A stretch of DNA of 64,000 bases from Methanothrix sp. (GTDB lineage: Archaea; Halobacteriota; Methanosarcinia; Methanotrichales; Methanotrichaceae), in the NCBI RefSeq assembly GCF_016706325.1, contig NZ_JADJJX010000001.1:434001-498000 (forward strand), read 5' to 3'. The stretch's first letter is position 1. Each line of letters begins with the position of its first letter. The position numbers were made by a program, and so were the translations under genes. Shown here piece after piece: positions 53,972 through 63,195 of the stretch. The notes below the pieces were generated by a model that worked only from the letters and a program-made list of their open reading frames with translations, was not told the origin of the DNA and searched no databases.

Positions 53972-55189
53972 ATGATCGGTTTCTTTGATGTCCTGAAGGC
54001 GGCCGATCTCCTTAAGGATGAGGTCATTCGCACCCCACTGGTCTACTCCCCCACCTTCAGCAGAATGGCCAATGCCGAGGTCTATCTGAAGCTGGAGAAC
54101 CTGCAGATGTGCGGCTCGTTCAAGGTCAGGGGGGCCACATACAAACTCCTGTCCCATCCGACTGAGATCCAGACCGGGGTCGTAGCAGCCTCAGTGGGAA
54201 ACCATGCTCAGGGGGTGGCCTTGGCCGCCTGTTCTGCTGGTGTCCCGGCCACGATCATCATGCCCGTCTGGGCCTCGATCTCCAAGCAGGAGGCCACACG
54301 CGCTTATGGGGCAGAGGTGAGGCTGCAGGGCAGCAGCCTGGTGGAGAGCATAGATATCGGCCGGCGAATGGCTCAGGAGACGGACAGGATCTTCATTCAT
54401 CCTTATGACGATGAGGAGATCATAGCCGGCCAGGGGACTGTAGGCCTGGAGATCCTGGAGGACCTGCCCAACACGGATCTCATCATAGTGCCAGTGGGTG
54501 GAGGGGGACTGATAGCGGGCGTTGCCCTGGCAGCCAAGGCCATCCGGCCGGAGGCGAGGGTGGTGGGGGTGCAGGCGGCATCCTGCCCCTCAGCAAAAAC
54601 GGCTCTGGAGCTTGGAAGGCCGGTGGAGATCCAGGCCGAGGAGCAGGGCTCGATCGCCGATGCCATCATGGTCACCCAGGTGGGCGAGGCCCCATTCCCG
54701 CTGCTGCAGAAGCTGGTGGACGATATCATTCTGGTGGACGATGATCAGATCGCCTCTGCAGTGCTCAGGCTTTTGGAACGCAAGCGCACTTTAGCGGAGG
54801 GGGCGGCTGCTACCCCTCTGGCGGCGCTCGTCGGCGGATCGCTGCAGATCGAAGAGGGAAGCCGTATAGTGCTGGTGGTGAGCGGCGGCAATCTGGACAG
54901 CCTGCTCTTGGAGAGGATCATCGCTACTGGCTTACGCCGGGATGGGAGACTGATGCATCTTTCCCTTTGCCTGAGGGATGCTCCCGGATCATTGGCCCGC
55001 CTCCTGAGCCTGCTGGCCGGTCAGGAGGCAAATGTGGTGCACATCCACCATGCCCGAAATGAGAGCGGAGTGGCATTCAGCTACACCCGGGTGGACCTGG
55101 AGCTGGAGACAAGGGGTTTCGAGCATATAAAGGAGATCGAGAGGGCTCTGGAAGGAGCGGGATACAGATATAAAAAAGATCAGATATAA
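53972..55189 (+). CDS. ilvA: Threonine ammonia-lyase with ACT domain
   Basis: 405 residues from ATG 53972. The PLP lysine lies in CGSFKVRGATYKL, with phosphate loop VGGGGLIAG and SVGNHAQGVALA. A C-terminal ACT domain (LMHLSLCLRDAPGSLARLLS) gives the length of the regulated, single-ACT form. It deaminates threonine to 2-oxobutyrate, feeding isoleucine synthesis. The 3' end is followed by a short repeat (aagatcagatataag). Confidence 0.93.
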   Translation: MIGFFDVLKAADLLKDEVIRTPLVYSPTFSRMANAEVYLKLENLQMCGSFKVRGATYKLLSHPTEIQTGVVAASVGNHAQGVALAACSAGVPATIIMPVWASISKQEATRAYGAEVRLQGSSLVESIDIGRRMAQETDRIFIHPYDDEEIIAGQGTVGLEILEDLPNTDLIIVPVGGGGLIAGVALAAKAIRPEARVVGVQAASCPSAKTALELGRPVEIQAEEQGSIADAIMVTQVGEAPFPLLQKLVDDIILVDDDQIASAVLRLLERKRTLAEGAAATPLAALVGGSLQIEEGSRIVLVVSGGNLDSLLLERIIATGLRRDGRLMHLSLCLRDAPGSLARLLSLLAGQEANVVHIHHARNESGVAFSYTRVDLELETRGFEHIKEIERALEGAGYRYKKDQI

Positions 55190-55360
55190 GAAGAGATCAG
55201 ATATAAGAGATGGTTTGGGAGAGGATTCAATATGAGGAGCACAAATCACCTCCCGAAGGCGATTTATCTTAAATGAATAGCCCGCTGAGAGCACTCCGGC
55301 AGAGAGCTGAACGAGGGGATATTGGGCGGCGAGATGCGGGGATGGATGTAAAAAAAACAG

Positions 55361-55460
55361 CGCCGAGGGTGAGATTCGAACTCACGTGACCCTTGCGAGT
55401 CACCAGCTATCCAGGAGATGCTCACTCCAGGCTGGCGCCCTACCGCTAGACGACCTCGGC
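55361..55460 (-). tRNA. tRNA-Ser (GGA), with apparent 16-nt intron
   Basis: Read on the minus strand, a 7-bp acceptor stem (GCCGAGG/CCTCGGC) with discriminator G encloses a D-arm and an anticodon stem CCAGC/GCTGG. It also encloses a long variable arm (GTGAC/GTCAC) and a T-arm GTGAG-TTCGAAT-CTCAC. The long variable arm and GCCGAGG...G73 point to serine. The loop CTGGA... gives anticodon GGA. The anticodon loop is 16 nt too long. Removing about 55409-55424 (after position 37) leaves an 84-nt mature tRNA, and GGAG/CTCC can pair as a relaxed bulge-helix-loop splice site. It lies 21 nt behind truB, and a T8 run (55350-55357) follows its 3' end. Confidence 0.8.
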
Positions 55461-55481
55461 ACAGGTTATGAACTTGGGATT

Positions 55482-56693
55482 TCATCGCTTTGCTTCTGCC
55501 CTTATCTCAGTGGAGCCGTCCCTCTCGGCCAGCTTCCACGCCTTCGGATAGGTGCCGGGCTCCATTATTACCCTTTCGGTCGCTGCCACGATTCCCGAAC
55601 TTGAGGCCAGCATCTCCTCACTGCTCAGCTCCGCTCTGGCAATGGCTACAGCTTCTCCTTTCAGTGTGAAGAGGACCACATCATCCCCCCGGCTGATCCC
55701 CGTCTCCAGGCTCAGAAGGCCTGGGGCGGCCAGGGGCGCGCCGTGGCATATGGCATCCACAGCATTGTCCGCTATCTCCAGCCGGGGCAGATGCGCCAGG
55801 GCTGCCTCCACCGGCTGTATCACCCGGCGAAGCAGGCTCTCATCCCCTCTCTCTTTATAGGCCATATAGGCATCCATGAGCTGGTGTAAGGTAGCCAGGG
55901 TATCATCCTCGCGAAAGGGGCCGGCCCGGGTCCGGCGCAGCTCCTCCATGTTAGCCCCCGTCCCCAGGGCGAGGCCCATATCGTAGCAGAGCTTCCTGAT
56001 GTAGGTCCCCGCCTGGCAGCCCACCCTCATCAGAACATGCTGCTCCTCGATCTCCAGCACCTCCAGATAATAGATGGTCCTGGTACGCAACTCCTTGACT
56101 ACGGAGGACTTCAGAGGGGGCTTTTGCAGTATGGGGCCCACAAACTGCCCGCAGACCTCGATGATGCGCCTTTTGGGCACTGGCTTGTGAACATGCATCA
56201 GGCAGATGTACTCCTTTCCTGCCATGAGCAGAGTCTCCATGACCCGGGTCGCATCCCCTAGGAGAACGGGCAGGATGCCTGTTACCTTGGGATCGAGGGT
56301 GCCGCTGTGGCCGGCCTTATCCACCTCTAAAATCCTCTTCACCCAGGCCACGATCTCATGGCTCGTCGGCCCGGAGGTCTTGTCCAGATTGATGGCCCCT
56401 AAACGAAGATGCATCTCCAGGCCCCTCTCCCGGGGGGAGGTGCCATAAGCAGGATCGGTCTTGCCTCTTCTCTTCATCAGGACCGACCTCGTTCTATCCA
56501 CTGGAAGGATCTTGAGGCCGGACTGAGAATCTCTCCCCTTTCCCTCGCCGGTCAGAGGCTGGAATGATGAGCGGGCCGAAGCTGTGGATGATCTCCGCCC
56601 GGACTTCTTCGATTGTCTGGAATATCTTGAGGGCTGCCGGGTGGCCCGATCTCCTGACAGCTCGCCCTTATCCTTTCTCGGCCTGTGAATCAT
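55482..56693 (-). CDS. truB: tRNA/rRNA pseudouridine synthase (Cbf5/TruB)
   Basis: 403 residues. A basic, low-complexity N-terminal extension of ~90 residues precedes the synthase core. The catalytic aspartate lies in KAGHSGTLDPKVTGILP, with KEYICLMHVH, GTYIRKLCYDMG and a C-terminal PUA domain. In archaea it works both alone on tRNA U55 and with H/ACA RNPs. The start overlaps the cmk stop by 4 nt. Confidence 0.94.
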   Translation of the reverse strand: MIHRPRKDKGELSGDRATRQPSRYSRQSKKSGRRSSTASARSSFQPLTGEGKGRDSQSGLKILPVDRTRSVLMKRRGKTDPAYGTSPRERGLEMHLRLGAINLDKTSGPTSHEIVAWVKRILEVDKAGHSGTLDPKVTGILPVLLGDATRVMETLLMAGKEYICLMHVHKPVPKRRIIEVCGQFVGPILQKPPLKSSVVKELRTRTIYYLEVLEIEEQHVLMRVGCQAGTYIRKLCYDMGLALGTGANMEELRRTRAGPFREDDTLATLHQLMDAYMAYKERGDESLLRRVIQPVEAALAHLPRLEIADNAVDAICHGAPLAAPGLLSLETGISRGDDVVLFTLKGEAVAIARAELSSEEMLASSSGIVAATERVIMEPGTYPKAWKLAERDGSTEIRAEAKR

Positions 56694-57214
56694 GGAGACT
56701 GCAAGGCCCTCGCCGCCGCAAGAACGATGGCCAAGGTGCCCGCCTCATTGAACCTCCCCGTATCCACCACCAGATCGTAGACGTTAAGGTCATTGATATC
56801 TATGTTATAGTATTTCTTATACCTGCGGGCCTCGCTCTCCTCTCGCAGTCTGGTCTCCCGACAGGCATCCTCCAGGAGCTTTGACTCCCGCTTGGATATC
56901 CGTTCCGCCCGGATCCTCAGATCGGACTTCAAGAGGACCTTGAGCTCGGCGTCCAGAAGGTGGCCTGAAAGCCTTCCTTCGAAGACCCCCGCCCCCCCTT
57001 TGGCCAGGGCTCTTTGGGCATCATCGATCATATAATCGACCTCTGGCCCCTTCTCCGCCATGCGGTTCATATCCTTGACTGATATGTTCTTCTCGCTGGC
57101 GATCTTCCGGAACAGCTCCCCGGAATTGACCCAGGGCAGGCCGAGCTGGAGGGATAGGGCCCGGGCCAGGGTGGAGGTCCCCGTGCCCGGAGAGCCGCTG
57201 ATGGTGATTATCAT
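56690..57214 (-). CDS. cmk: Cytidylate kinase (archaeal type)
   Basis: 174 residues. The P-loop ISGSPGTGTSTLARALS and the EGRLSGHLLDA region are as in archaeal Cmk. It phosphorylates CMP and dCMP. It is the usual neighbour of truB and the DUF106 insertase in the secY operon. Confidence 0.95.
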   Translation of the reverse strand: MIITISGSPGTGTSTLARALSLQLGLPWVNSGELFRKIASEKNISVKDMNRMAEKGPEVDYMIDDAQRALAKGGAGVFEGRLSGHLLDAELKVLLKSDLRIRAERISKRESKLLEDACRETRLREESEARRYKKYYNIDINDLNVYDLVVDTGRFNEAGTLAIVLAAARALQSP

Positions 57215-57216
57215 CT

Positions 57217-57825
57217 TCAGCTCATGCTCCCTATGTCCAGAGCCTTTCTGATGATCTGCGATACCGGCAGTGAGCAGACAAAATACCAGTAGAACCAGTA
57301 GAGGATCGGCCCCAAAACCGTCTCCTGAATGTTATGCGGCCCCCAGAAGGGAAAGGTCATCATGATCCCCCCGGAGCTTTTTATGTAGAAATATATCCAC
57401 ATGAAGAGGGGGATGGATATGATGCCGATGTAGAGCATGGGCTTGAACTGCATCTGCATCATCTTCCCCTGCTCTGAGACCATCTTCATCTGCTCAGTCT
57501 GCAAGGACTGGATCTTGGCCTGATCCCCCGCCAGCTGAGCCGCTCTCATATTGCTCTGCAGAGCCCTCATCTTCTCCTGCTGGCGGCGCATGAACTCCCA
57601 GTCCATGGTATACTTCTGAACCAGGCTGGCATAAAGGCCGGTTATGGCCGCCAGGATGAAGAGGATCACAGGGAATGAGAGCCCCGTCTGGGGCAGCCAT
57701 CCCAAAAGATGGTTCATGACCTGTCCCAACAGGCTTCTGTAATCCTCTACCATCACTCCAAAAAAAAGGAGTATGCCCGCGATCAGGGCCGCTCGATCCA
57801 GCGAACTGGACATGGATTGCTTCAT
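57217..57825 (-). CDS. DUF106 membrane insertase (YidC/Oxa1-like, EMC3-related)
   Basis: 202 residues. Three membrane helices (AALIAGILLFFGVMV, FPVILFILAAITGLYASLV, IGIISIPLFMWIYFYI) surround a cytoplasmic coiled coil (MRRQQEKMRALQSNMRAAQL). This is the archaeal DUF106/Ylp1 arrangement. It helps insert membrane proteins beside SecY. Start and secY stop overlap by 4 nt. Confidence 0.93.
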   Translation of the reverse strand: MKQSMSSSLDRAALIAGILLFFGVMVEDYRSLLGQVMNHLLGWLPQTGLSFPVILFILAAITGLYASLVQKYTMDWEFMRRQQEKMRALQSNMRAAQLAGDQAKIQSLQTEQMKMVSEQGKMMQMQFKPMLYIGIISIPLFMWIYFYIKSSGGIMMTFPFWGPHNIQETVLGPILYWFYWYFVCSLPVSQIIRKALDIGSMS

Positions 57826-59435
57826 GCGGAAGCTCCAAAGAACTTCTGCATCATCGGGTACATCTCCTGGATCTGCTCGCTGGCTATCTGCTCGTAGAGC
57901 CGATAGACGATGCTCACTGCAAGCAACAGGCCGGTACCGCCTGCCCCGCCCAGGGTTCCCAGAAGGCTGGCAACCAGTGTCAAGACCCCAATGATCACGC
58001 CGCCGATCACAGTCACCTTTGGAATATACCGCTCCATCAGCCTCTCGATTGATGCCGGGTTCCTTCTGTAGCCGGGGACCTGCAGTCCAGAGTTATGGAT
58101 CTTGGCAGCGACGCTCTTGGGCCCCATTCCAGTGGTCTCAATCCAGAATATGGCGAACAGAATGCCGCCGAGGATCAGGAAGACGGAATCTGTGAGCACA
58201 TGCAAGAGGATCTGCCAGCCGGCAATGGGCGAGAAGCCAAGCTCAGTCATCCCGGCTGTGGATGTTGTCACCATGCTGGGAATCCAGTCGCCCGGCCCTC
58301 CTATGGGCGAGAGGTAATACATGAGCCCTGATACCGGCTGGGGTGATTGTCCGCTGATGGCAGCGCCGGTGGCGGCATCAAACTGGGACTGAGATATGAA
58401 ATTGCCCAGGAGGCTGGAGTAGCCGGTATAGACCGTGGTCACTCCCTCGCCAGTCACAGTGGCTGTGGAGACCACCCCAAGCCTTGATGCCAGCAATGCC
58501 CCCAGCATCTCGATATTGGCCTGAATAGCCCTCACCAGGATCATGGGAAGGACTGATGCATAGACCAGCTTAACCGGGAAGCGGCCTCTTGCACCCCGCA
58601 CCCGGCTGTGGGCCAGAGGAATCTCGATTCTGGTTGACTCCACCAAGACGACCAGCAATATGATCAGAATGGTGGATATCAGGGCCAGGATCCCGCCGGT
58701 GATCATGATGAATCTCAGCCCCTCAGAGGTGAAGAGGGTATCAAAGCTGATAAGCTGCAGCCTGATGATATCAATCCACTTGGGGATGATGCCCACTGCC
58801 AACCCAGCATCGCCTCGGGCCGGATTGATCAGACCAGTGACCAATTGCTGGCTTATTCCCGCCACGATGAAGAGGCCCACACCCGATCCCACACCCCATT
58901 TGGAGACGACCTCATCCATATAGACGATAAGAGATCCACCAATAAAGACCTGAATAAATATCAAGAAAGATATAACGCCTAAGGAGACGCCCAGAGCATT
59001 CGCTACCCCTGCATCGGGCAGAAGATAGCCGCCCAAGACCTGAGGCAGCCCCTCCACTGCAACCATCACAAAGACCAGAGCCTTCTGAGTGCCCTGATAG
59101 ATGGCCTGATCGCGGGGATCGCTCAGATTGAGTTTGATGATATCAGAGCCCACCAGAAGCTGGAGCACAATGGATGCAGTAACGATGGGACCGATGCCCA
59201 AGAGCATCATCGACCCGAAGGATCCGGCGAAGAAGGCACGATAAGAGCTGAAAAGGTCTATGGATGCTGCTGAAAGCCCAAAGAGGGGTATATTTCCGAG
59301 TATGAAGTACAGGAGCAATATAGCCAGTGTCCAGCTCAGCTTTTTCTTAAAATGGACGTGCCCTGTGGGCCGCTCCACAGAGGGGAGCCGGCGCACAAAG
59401 GGCTCTATCGCATAAAAGAAACTTTGCTGGTTCAT
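57822..59435 (-). CDS. secY: Preprotein translocase subunit SecY
   Basis: 537 residues, ten-helix SecY with an archaeal pattern: RLPSVERPTGHVHFKKKL, the plug region with SIDLFSSYRAFFAGSFG, and ESTRIEIPLAHSRVRGARGRFPVKLVY. It forms the protein-conducting channel. The first codon overlaps the uL15 stop. Confidence 0.97.
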   Translation of the reverse strand: MNQQSFFYAIEPFVRRLPSVERPTGHVHFKKKLSWTLAILLLYFILGNIPLFGLSAASIDLFSSYRAFFAGSFGSMMLLGIGPIVTASIVLQLLVGSDIIKLNLSDPRDQAIYQGTQKALVFVMVAVEGLPQVLGGYLLPDAGVANALGVSLGVISFLIFIQVFIGGSLIVYMDEVVSKWGVGSGVGLFIVAGISQQLVTGLINPARGDAGLAVGIIPKWIDIIRLQLISFDTLFTSEGLRFIMITGGILALISTILIILLVVLVESTRIEIPLAHSRVRGARGRFPVKLVYASVLPMILVRAIQANIEMLGALLASRLGVVSTATVTGEGVTTVYTGYSSLLGNFISQSQFDAATGAAISGQSPQPVSGLMYYLSPIGGPGDWIPSMVTTSTAGMTELGFSPIAGWQILLHVLTDSVFLILGGILFAIFWIETTGMGPKSVAAKIHNSGLQVPGYRRNPASIERLMERYIPKVTVIGGVIIGVLTLVASLLGTLGGAGGTGLLLAVSIVYRLYEQIASEQIQEMYPMMQKFFGASA

Positions 59436-59809
59436 ACAACTACTGCCTGACCACCAGCAGCCTCGATCTTGCTCTTGGCCTTGGCGGAGAATCCCAGAGC
59501 CTTAACCTCCAGCCTCCGGGATATCCTGCCCCGACCGAGAACCTTAAATTCATTGATCTCAACCCTGCCGTCCGGGCCGGCGAGCTGGTCCAGCTCATCG
59601 ACATTGACCGTGTCCACCCTCTCAGCCAGAGGCAGGCGGACGAATCCATGCTTGCCCATATCGGTGCCGAGAAGGATGGATCGCATGAAGTGATGCTTGC
59701 ACTTGCCTGCATCTCCACGGCCGCCACGGCTCCCTCCCCCGCGCATGTTCTTGTGCTTGCCGTGGTAGGTTCTATGACCTCTCTTTTTTTTGGTCTTTGG
59801 TCTAACCAT
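59432..59809 (-). CDS. rpl15p: Ribosomal protein uL15 (L15p)
   Basis: 125 residues; the start KTKKKRGHRTYHGKHKNMRGGGSRG and end KIEAAGGQAVVV are standard. Part of the large-subunit core, in the operon order uL30-uL15-secY. Confidence 0.97.
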   Translation of the reverse strand: MVRPKTKKKRGHRTYHGKHKNMRGGGSRGGRGDAGKCKHHFMRSILLGTDMGKHGFVRLPLAERVDTVNVDELDQLAGPDGRVEINEFKVLGRGRISRRLEVKALGFSAKAKSKIEAAGGQAVVV

Positions 59810-59814
59810 TTTCT

Positions 59815-60270
59815 CTACCTCATCCTCTTGATAAGATCCGTCAAATCCGGATGAAATCCCAGATCTCCGCCCTGTTGAACGGTCTTCTTGGTGGTTCTAA
59901 GGCCCTTCCGAGCAGGATGCAGCCTGAATATGGGCTTGATTTGCAGATCTTTCAGACTGGCTGATCCGGAGTTGATGGCTTTAGCCAGTTCCATAAAAGA
60001 TGAGTAAGGTGTATTCTCCTTTAAATACTGCTCTGTCAGGCGCCGGTTAGCGCTCAGTCTGCCCCTTCTCTCTAAGAGCATGGCCAGAGTACTATCATCT
60101 ATCTTCCCCCAGGCCACATAATCCTTGACCTTCTGGATCATGCCCCGGTAATGGGGGTCTTCTTTGACCACTACGCAGTGATTGACCCGATGGATATGGA
60201 GCATCGCCAGGGTGTCCTTGATCTCCGGCCTGAGGTTCACCTCCCCTCTCAATCTCACTATGGCAAACAT
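59815..60270 (-). CDS. rpl30p: Ribosomal protein uL30 (L30p)
   Basis: 151 residues. The archaeal long form is present: FAIVRLRGEVNLRPEIKDTL, MLHIHRVNHCVVV and IFRLHPARKGLRTTKKT. It is 2 nt after the uS5 gene. Confidence 0.97.
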   Translation of the reverse strand: MFAIVRLRGEVNLRPEIKDTLAMLHIHRVNHCVVVKEDPHYRGMIQKVKDYVAWGKIDDSTLAMLLERRGRLSANRRLTEQYLKENTPYSSFMELAKAINSGSASLKDLQIKPIFRLHPARKGLRTTKKTVQQGGDLGFHPDLTDLIKRMR

Positions 60271-60272
60271 CT

Positions 60273-60896
60273 TCAGGCCCTCACAGTTATGGTATTGACG
60301 AGTGCATTGTATGTCGCTTTAGCGAAGTTGATGGTGGTTCTGGTGGAGCCCGCAGTCCTGGTCCAGACATCCTTGATCCCAGCCATATCCATGACCTTCT
60401 TGCTGGTATCTCCGGCTGCAATACCCAGGCCGCGCGGCGCAGGAATGAGCACTACCCGGACGCTTCCGGACTCGCCCACCACCTGATAGGGCACAGTATG
60501 AGGCTGGCCACAGCCACATTCCCAGCTTCCGCAGCCCCGGTTCACCTTCATGACGTTTCTCTTGGCATCATCGATGCCCTTCTTGATGGCCCTTCCCACC
60601 TGGACATCCTTTCCCTCGCCCAGGCCGATATAGCCATCTCTATTGCCCACAATGACTGTGGTTCTGAACTTGACCCTTCTTCCCGAATCGGTCATCCTCT
60701 GAACCATGTTGATATCCAGAACCTCATCCTCGAGCCCTGGTATGAGTGCATCTATCAGTCCCGCCTCTTTTATGGGCAGACCGGATGCAATGGCCTCATC
60801 GAAAGTGGTTACCTGCCCCTCATAGACCAGCTTTCCCAGCCTGGTCTTGGGGATCCACTCCTCTTGGTAGTAATCCCGTCTTCTCCTCTGCTCCAT
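60273..60896 (-). CDS. rps5p: Ribosomal protein uS5 (S5p)
   Basis: 207 residues. The S5 double-stranded RNA-binding domain shows as VKFRTTVIVGNRDGYIGLGEGK and VVLIPAPRGLGIAAGDTSKK, with KRNVMKVNRGCGSWECGCG. It shapes the mRNA decoding channel. Confidence 0.97.
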   Translation of the reverse strand: MEQRRRRDYYQEEWIPKTRLGKLVYEGQVTTFDEAIASGLPIKEAGLIDALIPGLEDEVLDINMVQRMTDSGRRVKFRTTVIVGNRDGYIGLGEGKDVQVGRAIKKGIDDAKRNVMKVNRGCGSWECGCGQPHTVPYQVVGESGSVRVVLIPAPRGLGIAAGDTSKKVMDMAGIKDVWTRTAGSTRTTINFAKATYNALVNTITVRA

Positions 60897-60900
60897 ACAC

Positions 60901-61428
60901 TCACCCCAGTATCTTCTCCTTTGCAGCCTCGAACTGGGCTACAATCTCATTCCCGGTGTGGCTCTTTATGTGCTCGCCCCGTATCCTCTCCTCATCGGGG
61001 AAGATCTCGGGGCTGTGAGGCACATCTACTCCCGCATCTACTACCCCTTTGATGGCGGCGTAGATCCGGTTTCCTTTGGTTGAGGCATGCAGTCCGATGT
61101 CTGCTATTCCCCCCTCTGCTCCCAGGGCCAGCATCCTCTTTCCGAAGAGCAGTCCCGTCAAGTATGCTGCAGGCAGATTGCCAACAGCAGAGGAGAAGCC
61201 GAAATCCCTCAGCTCGCGGGAGTTCACCGTCAGCAAGGTCTTGTCCCCCTCCAGCTCCGCTACCACCAGCTGAAGGGTGGTGCTGGCATTGCTCTTCCTG
61301 ACTACAACTCTCGGTCTCTTGGATAACAGCAGCTTATATCTGATGTGATAGTCGGTCTTGCCCTCTTTTCTTCTGCGTAGAGGGACTTTATACCGCGGTC
61401 CGGTCGCCAAGTCACTCACTCCGGGCAA
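60901..61428 (-). CDS. rpl18p: Ribosomal protein uL18 (L18p)
   Basis: 175 residues. The archaeal L18 pattern YKVPLRRRKEGKTDYHIRYK and GNLPAAYLTGLLFGKRM is clear. It binds 5S rRNA. It overlaps the eL19 stop by 17 nt. Confidence 0.97.
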   Translation of the reverse strand: MPGVSDLATGPRYKVPLRRRKEGKTDYHIRYKLLLSKRPRVVVRKSNASTTLQLVVAELEGDKTLLTVNSRELRDFGFSSAVGNLPAAYLTGLLFGKRMLALGAEGGIADIGLHASTKGNRIYAAIKGVVDAGVDVPHSPEIFPDEERIRGEHIKSHTGNEIVAQFEAAKEKILG

Positions 61429-61873
61429 GGCCTTTGGCCTTTATGTAAGAGTTCATATGCGCTATACTCCTGTACTCTCCGCCCTTGGATTTACGATAGA
61501 GCAGGCGGTAAGAATGTCGGTCAATCTGGCCGGAATCACGCAGCTCCCTGAGCCTCTTTCGCAGAGCCCTGATCTTGGTCATCCACTGCTCCTTGCGTGG
61601 GCTGCGAGCGCCCTTGGCGCCTCTTCTGCGTCCAACCCCCTTGCAGTGGCCGTAGGCTCTCTTGGCATTCTTGGCCCTGATCCTTCCCCGGCTGTTGCCC
61701 TTCTTGGGCTTGGCCTTTATATTACCCTCTTGGATCTGGGCGCGGATATCCTCCCGGGTGATGGCATCGCCCAGGAGACCGGCTACCTCGGGATCGGGGT
61801 TGATCCAGACCCGGCTCTCGCCAATATTCAGCTCGGATGCTGCCAGCCTTCGCTGGGTGGTAAATCCTGACAT
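61412..61873 (-). CDS. rpl19e: Ribosomal protein eL19 (L19e)
   Basis: 153 residues. QRRLAASELNIGESRVWINP and the basic GRIRAKNAKRAYGHCKGVGR segment are diagnostic. An archaeal/eukaryotic-specific large-subunit protein. Confidence 0.97.
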   Translation of the reverse strand: MSGFTTQRRLAASELNIGESRVWINPDPEVAGLLGDAITREDIRAQIQEGNIKAKPKKGNSRGRIRAKNAKRAYGHCKGVGRRRGAKGARSPRKEQWMTKIRALRKRLRELRDSGQIDRHSYRLLYRKSKGGEYRSIAHMNSYIKAKGLARSE

Positions 61874-61875
61874 AT

Positions 61876-62250
61876 TCAGGCCCCTCCTTTGGGATTGAGG
61901 ACCTTAAGCCCCATCCTCTCCGCCTCTGCCTGGATGTCCAGGCGCTTTTTCATCCCCACAGAGGAGGCAATGCGCACTGCACAGCCCTGAGCGGCTGCCA
62001 GTTCTGCCACGTTGTTGACCAGAACCTCAGCCAGCCCGCAGGGATGATGCCCTCGAACGGCCTTCGGGCTTCCGAACCCGGGTTTGACCAGCTTTCCCTT
62101 GGCAGCAATATGCTTTCTGAGCTTATTGTGCAGGCCGCGGGGCTTTCGCCAGCTTGTGCCAAGCTTCTTCTTTTTATGTGAATCATGAAAGTTGAACTCG
62201 GGCTTCTTGGACTTCTGCCTGGTTCTGACTCTTAGCAATCTCTCTGCCAT
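61876..62250 (-). CDS. rpl32e: Ribosomal protein eL32 (L32e)
   Basis: 124 residues. KPEFNFHDSHKKKKLGTSWR and the conserved GLHNKLRKHIAAKGKLVKPG are the L32e core. It follows uL6 in the operon, 6 nt after the restored uL6 stop. Confidence 0.96.
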   Translation of the reverse strand: MAERLLRVRTRQKSKKPEFNFHDSHKKKKLGTSWRKPRGLHNKLRKHIAAKGKLVKPGFGSPKAVRGHHPCGLAEVLVNNVAELAAAQGCAVRIASSVGMKKRLDIQAEAERMGLKVLNPKGGA

Positions 62251-62256
62251 CCGAAT

Positions 62257-62788
62257 TCACCTCTTGTCTGTCAGATATATCCCATCCTGGAATACCCTGA
62301 CATCGAAGCCATGCACCCGGGTCGCCTGTTCGATATTGGCCATGGTCTGGCCAACATTCTCTTTGTCGATGCCTGTAATCACGACTTCGTCTTTTTCCTA
62401 CCTCGACCCGGGTTCCTGGCAGAACCCGAGCAGATCGGGGCTTTCTCTCGCCGAGGAAGTTGTTTATGATCAGCTCATCGGAAGCTACCTTGAGCTGGAT
62501 GGGAAAGTGGGAGTACACGACCTTCATCCTGTACTCAAATCCATTTGTGACGCCGACAATCATATTGTTTATGTGAGAGGCCAGCGTTCCCACCATTGCC
62601 CTGTGGCGCTTGCGATCGACCCTGGAATTCACAACCACCTGAAGATCCTCTTTGCTGATCTCCAGGTCGGGATAAGAGAGTCTCCGGGACAGCTCGCCCT
62701 TCGGCCCCTTCACTGTGACGACATTCCTGTCCACAGAGACTGTAACTCCTTCCGGGATCTCTACCTGTCGCGCAATCTCTTTGACCAT
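62257..62788 (-). CDS. rpl6p: Ribosomal protein uL6 (L6p), one frameshift
   Basis: Starts at ATG 62788 (aggtgg upstream) as MVKEIARQVEIPEGVTVSVD. Normal uL6 sequence runs to RVLPGTRVEVGK. At the A5 run (T5 on the plus strand, 62392-62396) the frame slips. Removing one A gives VEVGKDEVVITGIDKENVGQTM and then FDVRVFQDGIYLTDKR, ending at TGA 62257-62259. The restored length is 176 residues, as expected for archaeal L6p. Because this protein is essential, an indel error in the sequence is far more likely than a real mutation. Confidence 0.93.
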
Positions 62789-62796
62789 CAGACCAC

Positions 62797-63195
62797 CTAA
62801 TATACATATGCCAGGAGCTGCCCGCCCAGGGACTGAGCTCTGGCATCTGAGTGGGCCATGACCCCTTTGTTGGTGCTCAGTATCAGCACCCCGAAGTTCT
62901 TGGCGGGGAGGAACCTCTTCTCCCACTTCTCCATCTCTGTAGCCTTGGTGGAGAACCGCGGCTTGATGACACCACAGCGGTTGATTCTCCCCAGGAGCTT
63001 CACCCGGAACATTCCTGACTTTCCATCATCAATAAACTCAAACTCGCCGATGTATCCCCTATCCGCCATGACCTTCAGAGCCCTTCCTATGACCTTGGAG
63101 GCGGGATGGATGATGCATTCCGGCTTGCCTACGCTCTCCGCATTCTTTATTACGGACATCGCATCGGCCAGTGGATCCAATAACACTGCAACCAC
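62797..63195 (-). CDS. rps8p: Ribosomal protein uS8 (S8p)
   Basis: 132 residues from a GTG at 63195, adjacent to the uS14 stop. DPLADAMSVIKNAESVGKPEC and the C-terminal GVLILSTNKGVMAHSDARAQ identify S8p. It binds helix 21 of 16S rRNA. Confidence 0.97.
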   Translation of the reverse strand: MVAVLLDPLADAMSVIKNAESVGKPECIIHPASKVIGRALKVMADRGYIGEFEFIDDGKSGMFRVKLLGRINRCGVIKPRFSTKATEMEKWEKRFLPAKNFGVLILSTNKGVMAHSDARAQSLGGQLLAYVY

